From Blastococcus sp. TML/M2B (GTDB lineage: Bacteria; Actinomycetota; Actinomycetes; Mycobacteriales; Geodermatophilaceae), in contig NZ_JAENZZ010000001.1 of assembly GCF_016612865.1 (NCBI RefSeq), positions 868,001-932,000 of the forward strand: a stretch of DNA of 64,000 nucleotides, given 5' to 3'. Positions within the stretch are counted from its first letter, which is position 1, and each line of letters begins with the position of its first letter. Under the pieces are notes generated by a model, which made no database searches, had not been told where the DNA came from, and saw only the letters and a list, made by a program, of their open reading frames with translations. Made by a program: the position numbers and the translations under genes. This document shows positions 1 to 10,058 of this stretch, one piece after another.

Positions 1-136
1 CGCCGAACGACACAACGAGACGCACCCATTCCCGGCGATCAGGCCGCCGCCGATCCGTCTCTCGCTCAGCCCGCCATCGGAGTTGCCACGCGTCTTGCAG
101 GTCGAGGTAGAGTGTCGCGAATCGCTCACGTCGGAC

Positions 137-1309
137 TTACGAGCGGAGGCCGTAGCTCGCGATCAAGTCCGGTCGTTGCGACAACTGCGTTTCGAGGCGG
201 CTATCTGCCCAAAGCTCGATGAACGGAAGTTTCCCATCGACGTTGTGCTTCTCGACGATCGCCACCGCGTCGGTGGTGAAGCGACCGCTCGTCGCGATCA
301 CCAAAGTCCGAACGACCGGCGGCTCCCAGAGCGACAGCGCCGCCAAGGTATTCGTGATGTCGGCAGGTGCGACAGATTTGGACGTCCAGTGCTTGGCCTG
401 CACGATGACCCGCTCGGTTCGCGTCGTCCCGCCGTCGTCCCTTATGACGCGTTCAGCGGACAGATCGCGGCCCCGATCGGGCGCGCGCGTCTTCATCAAC
501 CACTCGACGTTCTGGTAACTGGGAAAGCCGCGTAAAAGGTCAAACAGCAGTCGCTCGAAGCCGTCGTCATCAAGAGCACCCCAATCGAGCCCGATGCTTG
601 CACCACCTGCGGGTTTCGCGGAAGCAGCTACGCCGAGGTCGACCGCTGGCACCGGCAAAGGGTCGGATTCGGAGAGACTCGCGGCCTCAATGTCAGCCCG
701 GACAGACGGCCAATCCATCTCGGCGATGTCGTGCCAATCGTGCCCCTGACTGAAACGGAGATGCCGGTGAAGATCGCCCCATCGTCCCTTTCGGTCAGTG
801 GTGTCGCCGAGCAACCGCTCGATCTCGCTGATCGACTCCTCCACCGCCTTCGTTCTGAGATCGTCCACGCGATCGGACGAGTCCCGCGCAACGGAATCAG
901 TGATCTGACCAAGGGTCGCGTTGATCGTCGACACGAGATCGTCGAGGCGCTCGTGAATCGCCCGGCGACGCGCTTGAGCAAGTTTGAATCTGTACTCGTC
1001 GAGCTGTTGGCCCGGCTTCTCCAACTCGTTCATGAGAGCGAAAGCAGGCTCGCCGATCTCGAAGTAATCGATGAAAGATTGCCCCGCCTCGTCGATGTCG
1101 GGCAGCTCCTCGGTGACTGTGAACCCGTCGATCGGGGGCAGCCCCGCGAGCAGCGGCGTCCACGCCCGACGCAGATCCTCATACTCCCGATTCGTACCCC
1201 GCTGAGGGCTCGACGGGATCATCGGCTCCGCGCGGTCCCAGATCGCTTGGAGCTTGGCAAGGTTTGCCGCGGCGCGATCCATCACCTGTAGCAACTCGTC
1301 GAGATTCAC
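137..1309 (-). CDS. Mrr-like restriction endonuclease with long helical N-terminal region
   Basis: This 390-aa protein ends in an Mrr-type restriction nuclease fold (about residues 240-390). The visible active-site pattern is E252, then DRGRD (D282), then QAK (Q304, K306), the D-QxK arrangement of the Mrr branch of the PD-(D/E)XK superfamily. Residues 1-210 are charged, mostly helical and unassigned, and may sense a partner or DNA. The start is a GTG preceded by GGGAG. Such enzymes cut foreign, often methylated, DNA. No methyltransferase is adjacent, so a stand-alone type IV-like role is inferred. It sits in the accessory island, divergent from the relaxase fragment. Confidence 0.8.
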   Translation of the reverse strand: MNLDELLQVMDRAAANLAKLQAIWDRAEPMIPSSPQRGTNREYEDLRRAWTPLLAGLPPIDGFTVTEELPDIDEAGQSFIDYFEIGEPAFALMNELEKPGQQLDEYRFKLAQARRRAIHERLDDLVSTINATLGQITDSVARDSSDRVDDLRTKAVEESISEIERLLGDTTDRKGRWGDLHRHLRFSQGHDWHDIAEMDWPSVRADIEAASLSESDPLPVPAVDLGVAASAKPAGGASIGLDWGALDDDGFERLLFDLLRGFPSYQNVEWLMKTRAPDRGRDLSAERVIRDDGGTTRTERVIVQAKHWTSKSVAPADITNTLAALSLWEPPVVRTLVIATSGRFTTDAVAIVEKHNVDGKLPFIELWADSRLETQLSQRPDLIASYGLRS

Positions 1310-1484
1310 CCCACTAGTCTCCCAGCACCCGAATTCCGGAGATGTATGTCAGCGTCGACGTGTCGAACTGACGGAGCCAAGCAGTGGATGCCGGATGTCG
1401 CGGCCGGCCGCACCAGCGGGCATTTCCGGGGCGGAGGTCACGGGCGTCTGCTGCTCACCTGACTGCCGAAAAGGCGGTGGTCTC

Positions 1485-2162
1485 GTGACGGTCTCGATGC
1501 GGGTGATGAGCGCTGGAGACGGCTACAAGTACCTCCTGCGTACGGTCGCGGCCGCAGACGGCGATCGGACTCTCTCGACGCCGTTGACGAGGTATTACGT
1601 GGAGGCGGGCACCCCACCCGGGCAGTGGCTCGGCTCCGGCGTCGCCTCACTCGGCAAGGGCCAGCTCGCGGTCGGGGACCGGGTTTCGGAGGCCCAGCTC
1701 CAGCTCGTGATGGGGATGGGTCGTGATCCGATCACCGGCGACGCGCTCGGCCTCGCGTTCCCCGCCTACAAGTCGGTCCCGGAGCGGATCGAGGCCCGGA
1801 TCGCCGATCTCGACCCATCGCTGAGTCCGGGCGCGAAAGGTGAGGCGGTCGCGCGAATTGAGGCTGAGGAGGCCGAGCGTGGGAAGCGTCGCGCGGTGGC
1901 CGGGTTCGACTTCACCTTCTCGATCCCGAAGTCGGCCTCGGCACTGTGGGCGGTCGCCGACGCCGGGACCCAAGCCCTGATCGGTGAGGCGCATCATGCG
2001 GCGGTTGCGGAGGTGGTTGCGTTCATGGAGCGTGAGGTTGCAGCCACCCGGTCGGGCGCAACCGCCGGCGACGGTGCCGTTGCGCAGGTCGATGTCACCG
2101 GGTTGGTGGCGACGGCGTTCGATCACTTCGACTCCCGCGAGCTTGTCAACTTCTCTGTGTAA
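1485..2162 (+). pseudogene. MobF/TraA-like relaxase, N-terminal fragment (cut by IS256)
   Basis: The GTG start (after AAGGCGG) gives a product beginning with the relaxase signature around SAGDGYKYLL, whose tyrosines are the expected nicking residues of TrwC/TraA relaxases. The reading frame continues to FDSR at 2130-2138 and then enters the insertion sequence, stopping after about seven unrelated codons at 2162. The fragment holds most of the relaxase fold but lacks the HTH metal-binding motif, which lies just beyond the insertion. Removing 2139-3631 (the IS plus one target copy) joins it in frame to the segment at 3632-6529. A functional conjugative relaxase is therefore unlikely. Confidence 0.85.
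2131..2138. repeat. Target-site duplication, left copy (ACTCCCGC)
   Basis: The 8-bp ACTCCCGC directly before the element is repeated exactly at 3624-3631. An 8-9 bp duplication is normal for IS256-family transposition. Confidence 0.9.
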
Positions 2163-3623
2163 GACCTGCAGTCGATCTTGATGTTGTCAGCTGAGGTAAG
2201 GCTCGATGCGGTCGCCGAAGGCGATCATCATCTCGGCCATGGCCGGCTTCCAGCCCTGGGTGACCGCGCCCTCGACGAGCTTGCCGGGTGCGGTGCGCTG
2301 GTTGGCCGGCTTGCCGCGGTCCTTGAGCCGCTCCCGGGCCCGCTTGTCCTCGATGTCGCGGATCGCCAGCCAGAGCAGCTTGATCACCGCGGCGTCGTTG
2401 GGGAAGTGCCCCCGGTTCTTGATGATCTTCCGGAGCTGGTAGTTCAGCGACTCGATCATGTTCGTCGTGTAGATGATCTTGCGGAGCGCGGGTCCGAAGG
2501 CGAGGAACGGGATGAACCGCTCCCAGGCGTTCTGCCAGGTCGCCACCGCCGCCGGGTATTTGCGTCCCAGGTCGGAGTCGGCGAACTCCAGCAGCGTGGT
2601 CTCGGCGGCATCGGCGGTCGGGGCGGTGTAGACGCCCTTGAGCGCGGCGGCCACCTTCTTGCGGTCGCCGTAGGACACGAACCGCATCGAGGCGCGGATC
2701 AGGTGCACCACGCAGGTCTGCACGGTCGTGTGCGGAAAGGTCGCCTCGATCGCCTCGGGCAGGCCGGTCAGCCCGTCACAGCAGGCGATGAGGATGTCCC
2801 GCACGCCGCGGTTGGCCAGTTCGGCCACCACGCCGGCCCAGAACTTCGCGCCCTCGGTGGCCTGCACCCAGATCCCCAGCACGTGCTTGATGCCGTCGAG
2901 GTCCACTCCGACCACGATGTGCGCGGCCCGGTTGCGCACCTGATGGCCGTCGCGGATCTTCACCACCAGCGCGTCGACGTAGACGATCGGGTAGATCGGC
3001 TCCAGCGGCCGAGCCTGCCATGCGCCGACCTCGTCGAGCACCGCGTCGGTGATCTTGCTGATCGTGTCGTGGGACAGCTCGGTGCCGATCGTGCGGGCCA
3101 GATGGTGCTGGATGTCGCGCACCGTCATCCCACCCGCGTAGAGCGAGATGATCATGTCGTCCAGGCCGCCGAGGCGGCGTTCGCCCTTGGGCACCAGCTG
3201 CGGGGTGAAACTGCCCGCCCGGTCCCGGGGCACGGCCAGCGGCAGCGGGCCGACCTCGGACTGCACCGTCTTGGGCGTGCTGCCGTTGCGGCTGTTCGGC
3301 GAGCCCCGGCCGACCGGATCGCCCCGCTCGTAGCCGACGTGCTCGGTCAGCTCAGCGGCCAGTCCCCGCTCGAGGACGGCCTTGACCAGCTCCGGAAGGA
3401 ACCCGCCCTCCCCGGTCAGCGCCACTCCGCCGGTCTCGGCCCGGTCGATCAACGCATCCAGCCACGTGTCATCGGCCAACAGCTGCCGCAGCTGCGCCCC
3501 GCTCACCCGGCCCGGGCCACCCGGGTCGCCGGCCTGCTCATCGGTCACGGTCATCAGGGTGCTCCCTCCCGAGGCCACAGCCCCAGGCTCACGCAGCTCC
3601 TACACAGACCATCTGACACGCCC
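2139..3623 (-). mobile_element. IS256-family insertion sequence, 1485 bp, complete
   Basis: The element is bounded by imperfect inverted repeats of about 30 bp (about 22 matches): the left end starts GAGCTTGTCAACTTCTCTGT, and the reverse complement of the right end starts GGGCGTGTCAGATGGTCTGT. It is flanked by an exact 8-bp duplication and carries one intact transposase gene on the minus strand. The insertion lies inside the relaxase gene, between codons SR and AGDPHLHTH. The intact ends, target duplication and transposase suggest a recent insertion that could still excise or move. Confidence 0.93.
2187..3554 (-). CDS. IS256-family DDE transposase
   Basis: This 455-aa protein has the IS256/MULE-type DDE catalytic triad: D in the YVDAL segment, D in the CCDGL segment and E in the NMIESLN segment. 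It also has the family's usual spacing and C-terminal region with an IRDIEDKRARER helix. The chosen ATG follows GGGAGGGAGC; an upstream in-frame start at 3578 would add eight residues. The length is normal for the family and no frameshift is seen. The enzyme moves the surrounding element by cut-and-circularise transposition, as known for IS256. Confidence 0.95.
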   Translation of the reverse strand: MTVTDEQAGDPGGPGRVSGAQLRQLLADDTWLDALIDRAETGGVALTGEGGFLPELVKAVLERGLAAELTEHVGYERGDPVGRGSPNSRNGSTPKTVQSEVGPLPLAVPRDRAGSFTPQLVPKGERRLGGLDDMIISLYAGGMTVRDIQHHLARTIGTELSHDTISKITDAVLDEVGAWQARPLEPIYPIVYVDALVVKIRDGHQVRNRAAHIVVGVDLDGIKHVLGIWVQATEGAKFWAGVVAELANRGVRDILIACCDGLTGLPEAIEATFPHTTVQTCVVHLIRASMRFVSYGDRKKVAAALKGVYTAPTADAAETTLLEFADSDLGRKYPAAVATWQNAWERFIPFLAFGPALRKIIYTTNMIESLNYQLRKIIKNRGHFPNDAAVIKLLWLAIRDIEDKRARERLKDRGKPANQRTAPGKLVEGAVTQGWKPAMAEMMIAFGDRIEPYLS

Positions 3624-3631
3624 ACTCCCGC
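3624..3631. repeat. Target-site duplication, right copy (ACTCCCGC)
   Basis: This exactly matches 2131-2138. Immediately after it, at 3632, the relaxase reading frame resumes with GCC GGC GAC. Confidence 0.9.
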
Positions 3632-6529
3632 GCCGGCGACCCCCACCTGCACACCCACGTCGTCATCAGCAACAAGGTCCAGACCGCGTTCGACGGCAAA
3701 TGGCGCAGTCTGGACGGGCGACCGATGCACGCCGCCGTGGTCGCCTTGTCGGAGCTGCACGAGGCGGTGTTCGCCGACCACATGACCCGCACCTTCGGCG
3801 TCGAATGGGAAGCCCGCGACATGGGCCGAGACCGCAACCCGGCCTGGGCGATCAGCACGGTGCCAGAAGAGCTGGTCCAGGAGTTCTCCACCCGTGCCCG
3901 GCACATCGACGCCGAGAAGAACAGGCTCATCGCCGAGTACGTCGCCAAGCACGGCCGCCAACCCTCCACAGCCACGATCATCAAGCTGCGCGCCCAAGCC
4001 ACCCTCGCCACACGCCCGGAGAAGCAGGTGCGGTCGCTGGCCGACCTGACGGCCGAGTGGCGCACCCGCGCCACCGGGGTACTCGGCCAGGACGCCACCG
4101 ACTGGGCACGCACGATCACCGACAACGACAAGCCGATGCTGCTGCGCGCCGACGACGTACCGCTCGATGCCATCGGCGAACTCGGCCAGACCGTGGTCGA
4201 GGTGGTGGGCGAGAAACGGTCCACCTGGCGGCGCTGGAACCTCATGGCCGAGGCATCCCGGCAGACGATGGGCTGGCGCTTCGCGACCATGCACGACCGC
4301 GAAGCGGTCGTCGCGATGATTGCCGACGCCGCCGAGCAAGCCTCGCTCCGGCTGACGCCGCCCGACCTCGCCACCTCACCCGTCGCGTTCCGGCGGGTGG
4401 ACGGCACCAGCGTGTTCAGGCCCAAGCACTCGACCGTGTTCTCCTCCGAGCTGCTCCTGGCCGCCGAAGACCGACTGCTCGACCGCTCCCGCACCACGAC
4501 CGGGCCGACCGTGCCGCTGGCGACGGTCGAGAAGATCACCGCTCGTCCCGATGCGGAGGGTCGGATGCTCGGCGAGGATCAGGCCGACGCGCTCATGAAG
4601 ATCGCGGTCTCCGGCCGTGTCCTTGATGTGCTGGTGGGCCCGGCCGGGGCCGGGAAGACGACGGCTATGTCGGCGTTGCGGCGTGCGTGGGAGAAGGCGC
4701 ACGGCGAGGGCTCCGTGGTCGGGCTGGCGCTGTCCGCGGTGGCCGCGCAGGTTCTCGCTGAGGACTTGGGGATTGCGACGGAGAACACGGCGAAGTGGTG
4801 GCAGAACCACCTCATGTACGGCACCGACTTCGAGGCCGGTCAGCTCGTCATCATCGATGAAGCCTCTCTCGCTGGCACCCTGTCGTTGGATCGGATCACG
4901 CACCGGGCTGAACGAGCCGGTGCCAAGGTGCTACTCGTGGGCGACTTCGCCCAGCTCCAATCCGTCGACGCCGGTGGTGCGTTCGGGCTCCTCGTGAACG
5001 ACCGCGACGACGACGCGCCCGAGCTGGTCGACGTGCACCGCTTCGTGAACACCTGGGAGAAGACCGCCTCCCTCGCTCTGCGCCACGGTCGTACGCAGGT
5101 GATCGACACCTACCTCGACCACGACCGCATCCACGAGGGCGATGGCGAGGCGATGAGCGACACCGCCTACATCGCCTGGCGCGCCGACCGGCAGCGAGGG
5201 TTGGTGTCGGTGCTGGTCGCCGAGACCCGCGACCACGTGAGCGCCCTCAACCAGCGGGCACGTGCCGACCTGATCCTCGACGGCAGCCTGAAACCGGGCC
5301 GGGAGGTCGAGTTGGATGACGGCACCACTGCCGGGGTGGGGGACACGGTCGTCACCCGCCGCAACGACCGCCGCCTACGAGCCGGGAAGGACTGGGTACG
5401 CAACGGTGACACCTGGACCATCACCGGCGTCCGCGACGACGGGTCGATCACGATCCGCAGGACCGGCCGCCGGTTCGGCGGCTCCATCGTCCTCCCGGCC
5501 GCGTATGTGACCGATCATGTCGATCTGGGTTATGCGATCACCGCCCACAGAGCGCAGGGCGTCACCGTCGACACCGCACACGTCCTGGTGGAACCGACCA
5601 CCACACGGGAGAACTTCTACGTCGCAATGACCCGCGGCAAGCACGCCAACCACGCCTACGTGATCCTCGACCGGGCCAACGAGCACGCCCACCCGCACCC
5701 AGGCGACAACCCCGACGCCACGGCCCGCTCCGTCCTCTACGGCGTCCTGCAACACGTTGGAGCCGAGCTGTCCGCGCACGAGACCATCACTACCGAACAG
5801 GAGCAGTGGGGGTCGATCGCCCAGCTCGCCGCGGAGTACGAGACGATTGCTGCCGCCGCCCAACGAGACCGCTGGGCCACCTTGATCAAGTCCTCGGGCT
5901 TGACAGCCGACCAGGCGGACGCCGCGATCGAGTCCGAGGCGTTCGGTGCGCTCACCGCGGAGCTGCGCCGTGCCGAGGCCAACCACCACGACCTCGACAC
6001 TCTGTTCCCGCGACTCGTGGCAGCCCGCGGGTTCACCGATGCCGACGACATCTCCTCTGTGCTGCACTACCGCGTTTCGCGCGCCACAGCATGCCCGGCT
6101 GGCTCGGGTCGTGCTCGCAAGACGCCGCGGCTGATCGCCGGACTCATCCCGGCTGCGGACGGCCCGATGGCAAGCGATATGCGGCAGGCACTCGATGAGC
6201 GGCGCGAGATGATCGAAGCTCGCACTGATGCCGTGCTCGACACCGCACGTGAGACCGGCGAAGCGTGGGTGCAGCATCTTGGCGAGCCACCCCGCGGTCA
6301 GCGCCAAGCCGCTGCGTGGCGACGTTATGGGCGCACTGTCGCGGCCTACCGCGACAGATACGGCGTCACGGATGACCGACCGCTGGGATCGCCGCCGCAG
6401 TCCACGGCGCAGAGCATCGACGCCGCTCGTGCACGAACTGCTCTCGATCGAGCACGTGGCTTCATCGTCCAAGCGAGCGATGTACCGCAGCATTCACCGG
6501 GACGCGAGGACGTCGAGCGCTCGTTGTAA
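3632..6529 (+). pseudogene. MobF/TraA-like relaxase-helicase, C-terminal fragment
   Basis: The frame resumes with AGDPHLHTHVV, the metal-binding HTH motif of TrwC/TraA relaxases, and continues for 965 codons. A RecD/TraI-type helicase follows, with Walker A GPAGAGKTT, Walker B VIIDEAS, a GDFAQLQS motif and a late AITAHRAQG motif. The tail is helical, as usual for actinobacterial relaxases. Joined to 1485-2138 the product would be 1183 aa, normal for the family. As it stands the first internal ATG is at 3725, past the HTH motif, so any translated product would be a helicase without relaxase activity. Confidence 0.88.
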
Positions 6530-6587
6530 GCGTGGCGCGATTTCGGCATTTCCGAAGCTTGCAATCGACTTGGTCTGACTGTGAGGG

Positions 6588-8090
6588 TCAGCCATTGCCG
6601 GTCGGCGTCGCTGATGATTGTCCATCGCCACGTCCTTTGCGGGTCGGCCAGGGATACGCATTCCAAGCGTTCAACAGAATCGGATTTTCGGTATCAGTCT
6701 TCTTACCGATGTCACGCAGGCTGACGACACCTCCTGCACTCTTCGCCATCTCTGCGAGGAGCAGCGGCTCAACGTCTTTGCCGTGCGTCACGAGCCACTC
6801 GACTTCACGCGCGCTCGCCGCGGTTACAGGAACATCTGGGAGCCTCCCGCCGGGGATGGCCGCAACGTCATGGTCGAGAAGGTATGCGGCCCCGGTATAG
6901 AACGGCTCCGCCGTGACGATCAACCCCAACATGGGGCGGTCCGTTGGGATGTGCGTGAACGCCGGGTGATTGTCAGCAAGATGGCTGACGGTCCGGGTCA
7001 ACTGCTTCCGTGCGCCGCCCAGGGTCTCGCTGAGCGAGTTCATCAGCGTCGCATCGCCGGCGCGTGCTGCCGGGCCGAGGCGGCGAGACTTGACCTCAAC
7101 CAAGATGACCAGATGGGGCAGGATCACAAACCAGTCAACGCTCTTGTGACCGCCACCCTTGCCGAAGACAATCTCGGGTTCGACCTCCGCGTCCTCGATC
7201 AGTCTGAGTTGTCGACCAATGTAGTGCTCGAACAGGCCTCCGAGATCATCCGCGAAAGCCTTGCCGTGCTTGGCCATCCCGGCGTAGTACAAGCCTCCCG
7301 GCGTGACCGTCCGCATGATCAGACGCGTCGCTGGAGCAACCGGCTCCCCGTCGCCCATGTCCACGAACGGCGTCGCCATCAACGGGTTGTAATCGAATCG
7401 GGCCGCTGTGGCTGTTCCGACGGAGTGGTCGTTGAAGGCAGTCCGAAAGGCTGCGGGTGTCGTGGTGAGCCTAGAGGCGATCGTCTCTATGTTCCTCCGC
7501 GGATAGAGCTTCAGCACCTCAGCGAAGTTTGGCTGATCCAGCCAGCCAGGCTTATATGCTCCACCGTTCTGGAAGGCACCCACTTGGAGGAAGAACGTCG
7601 CGCCGATCGCCTCGCGGAACGGAACTCCGTCGAGCATGGCCGCCAGCGAGTCCTCTGTGATCACTCGGGTCTCGACATCGGGCAGGCCCTCGACCATCCA
7701 GGCGTGGGAGCGAGCAAGTTCCTCGAACATCGACTCCTGGTAGGGGAACTGCTCGTACGTGACCCGAGTCATCAGTCTGACGAGGAAGTCCTCGGACCCC
7801 ACATCGGCATCGTCGATGTCCATCGCGATCTGGAACTTGTGCATCAGCTTCCGCAGCGCCTCCTCATCGACGACCTTCGAGCGATACTCATTGCCGTAGA
7901 GAAGCGAATCTCGCGCGGCCGCAGCCAATCCCCACGGCGGCATCCGATGTTTCACAGCATCTGGATACGGCGGTTCGCCGAGCGATGCCGAGGCTTGCGC
8001 GATCGCCGGGATCAGCTCGCTGGGTTTGAAGGCGCGGCACGCTTGAGTGAATGCCGAGTAGGACAAGCTCGGATCGCGCGAGAAGCTCAT
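6588..8090 (-). CDS. Unrecognised protein with PD-(D/E)XK nuclease-like motif
   Basis: This 500-aa protein is not a family I recognise. Residues about 285-340 show a PD-(D/E)XK-like core: E288, then D319 in KSVDWF, then E332-V-K334 after a hydrophobic strand. That pattern is shared by restriction-like nucleases. Residues 1-280 are mixed and unassigned. The gene is transcribed in the CBASS direction, 109 bp beyond the TIR-SAVED gene, and converges with the relaxase. Its upstream gap has inverted repeats suggesting its own control. It may be an extra defence nuclease or cargo; function is not assigned. Confidence 0.6.
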   Translation of the reverse strand: MSFSRDPSLSYSAFTQACRAFKPSELIPAIAQASASLGEPPYPDAVKHRMPPWGLAAAARDSLLYGNEYRSKVVDEEALRKLMHKFQIAMDIDDADVGSEDFLVRLMTRVTYEQFPYQESMFEELARSHAWMVEGLPDVETRVITEDSLAAMLDGVPFREAIGATFFLQVGAFQNGGAYKPGWLDQPNFAEVLKLYPRRNIETIASRLTTTPAAFRTAFNDHSVGTATAARFDYNPLMATPFVDMGDGEPVAPATRLIMRTVTPGGLYYAGMAKHGKAFADDLGGLFEHYIGRQLRLIEDAEVEPEIVFGKGGGHKSVDWFVILPHLVILVEVKSRRLGPAARAGDATLMNSLSETLGGARKQLTRTVSHLADNHPAFTHIPTDRPMLGLIVTAEPFYTGAAYLLDHDVAAIPGGRLPDVPVTAASAREVEWLVTHGKDVEPLLLAEMAKSAGGVVSLRDIGKKTDTENPILLNAWNAYPWPTRKGRGDGQSSATPTGNG

Positions 8091-8120
8091 AGACGCCCGT
8101 GTCCTTCGGATCGCCGTTGT

Positions 8121-8161
8121 CTCAACGTTGAGCGAATCCTCCGCGTGAGAGTGACGCTCAA
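8121..8161 (-). promoter_or_regulatory. Candidate operator upstream of the PD-(D/E)XK gene
   Basis: The gap between the TIR-SAVED stop and the next gene holds a perfect 12-bp palindrome, CTCAACGTTGAG (8121-8132). It also holds a second inverted pair, TTGAGCG at 8128-8134 with CGCTCAA at 8155-8161. Three CTCAA half-sites in 41 bp suggest a protein binding site. The regulator is unknown. Confidence 0.4.
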
Positions 8162-8199
8162 CATGGTGTTACGGGCGGCCGCAAGGTCGGTTGGCGCAG

Positions 8200-9504
8200 T
8201 CACGACGCATCCGGGAGGAGCACATCTTCGATGACACCGGAGCTTGCAGATGTACGTACACGCAGCGTGGGCACGTACCTTGCGCGGTAGTCTTCACCGT
8301 CGATGGGGTCGGAGTCGTCCCATTCATGGACTACTACGCGCAGGGTGTTGGTCAATCGCCCGATGAGAAGCGCAAGTGGGAACGGGCACCGCAGCAGGAG
8401 GTGCACCTCGGCGTTGGCGTTGTCGTTCGACAGGGCACGGATGTGCGCGGCGACGTCGGCAGCGATCAGGCCTGCATCAGCGGGGTCGAGGAGCGTGCCG
8501 CTCGCACCTGTGAGATGACGCCAGGCCGCAAGAAACGGCCTATGGTCTTCGATATAGCGGGTGAAGGCGGTGTCACTGCGTTGGGGCAGGAGATCGACAT
8601 ACACGGCTACGGAGGGGCGGCCGGTCGTGATGGCAGATGGGTCGCCGCCTTGATCTGCGATCTGTACTTGCGGCTGTTCGATGAACCGCGCTTCGCCATC
8701 GCTCGCCCAGGTGGCGCCCTGTTGGTCGATCACGTCCATGTGCCCGATTCGAGACGAAGGCAAAGCCGCCCCGATTGCGAAGGCCACGGAGAGATGAGCC
8801 CCTCCAGCGACACGCAGGCGATGTGCCCCGGAACGGGTCACGGCATCGGGGAGGAGGCCAATGGTGTCCTTGAGATCTCGGAGCCCCTCGGTGCTCGGAA
8901 GCCGTTCGTGATCGGAGGGCCTGAGCCGGATGTCCAGTTCGTCACCGGTTCGGTCATAGACCTGTGGCGTGTTCCTGGTCTGGAGGCTCAGGCGGAACGT
9001 CGGGTCGGTTGCCTCGATTCGCTTGCGAAGAGACGCGATCCGGTGCCAGACCAAACCGCGGATCAATGCCAGCAGACCATCGCGCTCGGCGGATCGCTGA
9101 TCTACACCGCTCAAGGTGCCGGGACGAATCTCTAGGAGCCGGTCAGGAGCGTCGTAATCTGTTCCGCCGTCCTCTGTCTTCACCGAGTTGACGATGCCGA
9201 GCGCAAACACTTCGTGGTCGCGGTGTAGTTCAAGGAGTTGAGGTGCTTCCAGCGTCTTCACGACTCTGCTGTTCACCACGTCCGGCGTCGTCACAAGAAC
9301 GCCGCCGGAGATGCCGCCCGCTATCGCTTGCTTGAGTCGGGCCTCGGTGTCGCCTGGCGGCAGATCGTCTCGGTCCCGCCAGACAGGGATGCCGGCAGCC
9401 CGCAGGAGCCAGGCGAGCTCCCCAGCAACACCAGTACCGTCCTTCTGTCGGTACGAGATGAAGACAGGGTCTGCTGGGTCAGGGGCGGCGGAATCGGATG
9501 TCAT
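8200..9504 (-). CDS. TIR-SAVED CBASS effector (predicted NADase)
   Basis: This 434-aa effector has an N-terminal TIR domain (about 12-110, with VFISYRQKDG and the candidate catalytic E86 in TLEAP). It ends in a SAVED domain (about 215-430, with HLSVAFAIGAALP). Characterised TIR-SAVED proteins bind a cyclic oligonucleotide through SAVED, assemble into filaments and degrade NAD+ with the TIR domain, killing the infected cell. A cyclic tri-adenylate ligand is known for one homologue and is only inferred here. The ATG overlaps the Cap3 stop as ATGA, with AAGGAG before it. It is the terminal gene of the operon. Confidence 0.93.
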   Translation of the reverse strand: MTSDSAAPDPADPVFISYRQKDGTGVAGELAWLLRAAGIPVWRDRDDLPPGDTEARLKQAIAGGISGGVLVTTPDVVNSRVVKTLEAPQLLELHRDHEVFALGIVNSVKTEDGGTDYDAPDRLLEIRPGTLSGVDQRSAERDGLLALIRGLVWHRIASLRKRIEATDPTFRLSLQTRNTPQVYDRTGDELDIRLRPSDHERLPSTEGLRDLKDTIGLLPDAVTRSGAHRLRVAGGAHLSVAFAIGAALPSSRIGHMDVIDQQGATWASDGEARFIEQPQVQIADQGGDPSAITTGRPSVAVYVDLLPQRSDTAFTRYIEDHRPFLAAWRHLTGASGTLLDPADAGLIAADVAAHIRALSNDNANAEVHLLLRCPFPLALLIGRLTNTLRVVVHEWDDSDPIDGEDYRARYVPTLRVRTSASSGVIEDVLLPDAS

Positions 9505-10058
9505 GGCGTCTCCTTGTGTTCATCAGCTACGAAGGCGGCGTGCCTCACCGCATCACTGGCGTACGGGCTGTTTACGGCAGGCGCCGTAGGAAGCCTCTCG
9601 GGTACCACTGCCACGATGCGGTCCCGTTCTACGAGCCAAGTTGCAACGACCACGCGTGCCGATGAATCGAATCCAGCGATGATCGCGACGAACTTGTCGA
9701 ACCCCAGTTCGGGGTCGTGCAGATGGCGCATGTAGGAGTGGAGATCAACCTCGCTCGGGGAGAGTCCTCCGGTCGGGTGGGTGTGCCATTCGCCTATCCA
9801 CTGGCTACGGTCCTCCGACCAGGCGGAGTCCGCGAGACGCCGGGCATGGTCGAGGTCGCGCATGAAGGTGCGTTCGCCGCGGGTGGCTTTGGGTCCAGGT
9901 CCGCCGGCGTGTCGGATGACGATCCCATCAGTCGCGTCGTCCCCGAGCAAGATGCCGCCAGTTTCGAGTCCGTCGACGGACCGCAACGCCTCGCGCGCGA
10001 TTGCGCTGAGTGCGACGTCAGTGATCGTCACCGGAGTCACCTCTCGCCGCGCTGTCAT
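9501..10058 (-). CDS. cap3: CBASS Cap3-like JAB/MPN deconjugating peptidase
   Basis: The 185-aa product carries a full JAB/MPN (JAMM) metal site: E32 in LETGG, H92-x-H94 in EWHTHP, S102 and D105 in SPSEVD. In type II CBASS, Cap3 cleaves the bond that Cap2 makes between the CD-NTase C-terminus and its target, tuning the system. The start is chosen at the ATGA overlap with the E1 stop; an in-frame upstream ATG at 10109 would overlap E1 by 55 bp. Its own stop overlaps the effector start, so translation is coupled through the operon. Confidence 0.92.
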   Translation of the reverse strand: MTARREVTPVTITDVALSAIAREALRSVDGLETGGILLGDDATDGIVIRHAGGPGPKATRGERTFMRDLDHARRLADSAWSEDRSQWIGEWHTHPTGGLSPSEVDLHSYMRHLHDPELGFDKFVAIIAGFDSSARVVVATWLVERDRIVAVVPERLPTAPAVNSPYASDAVRHAAFVADEHKETP

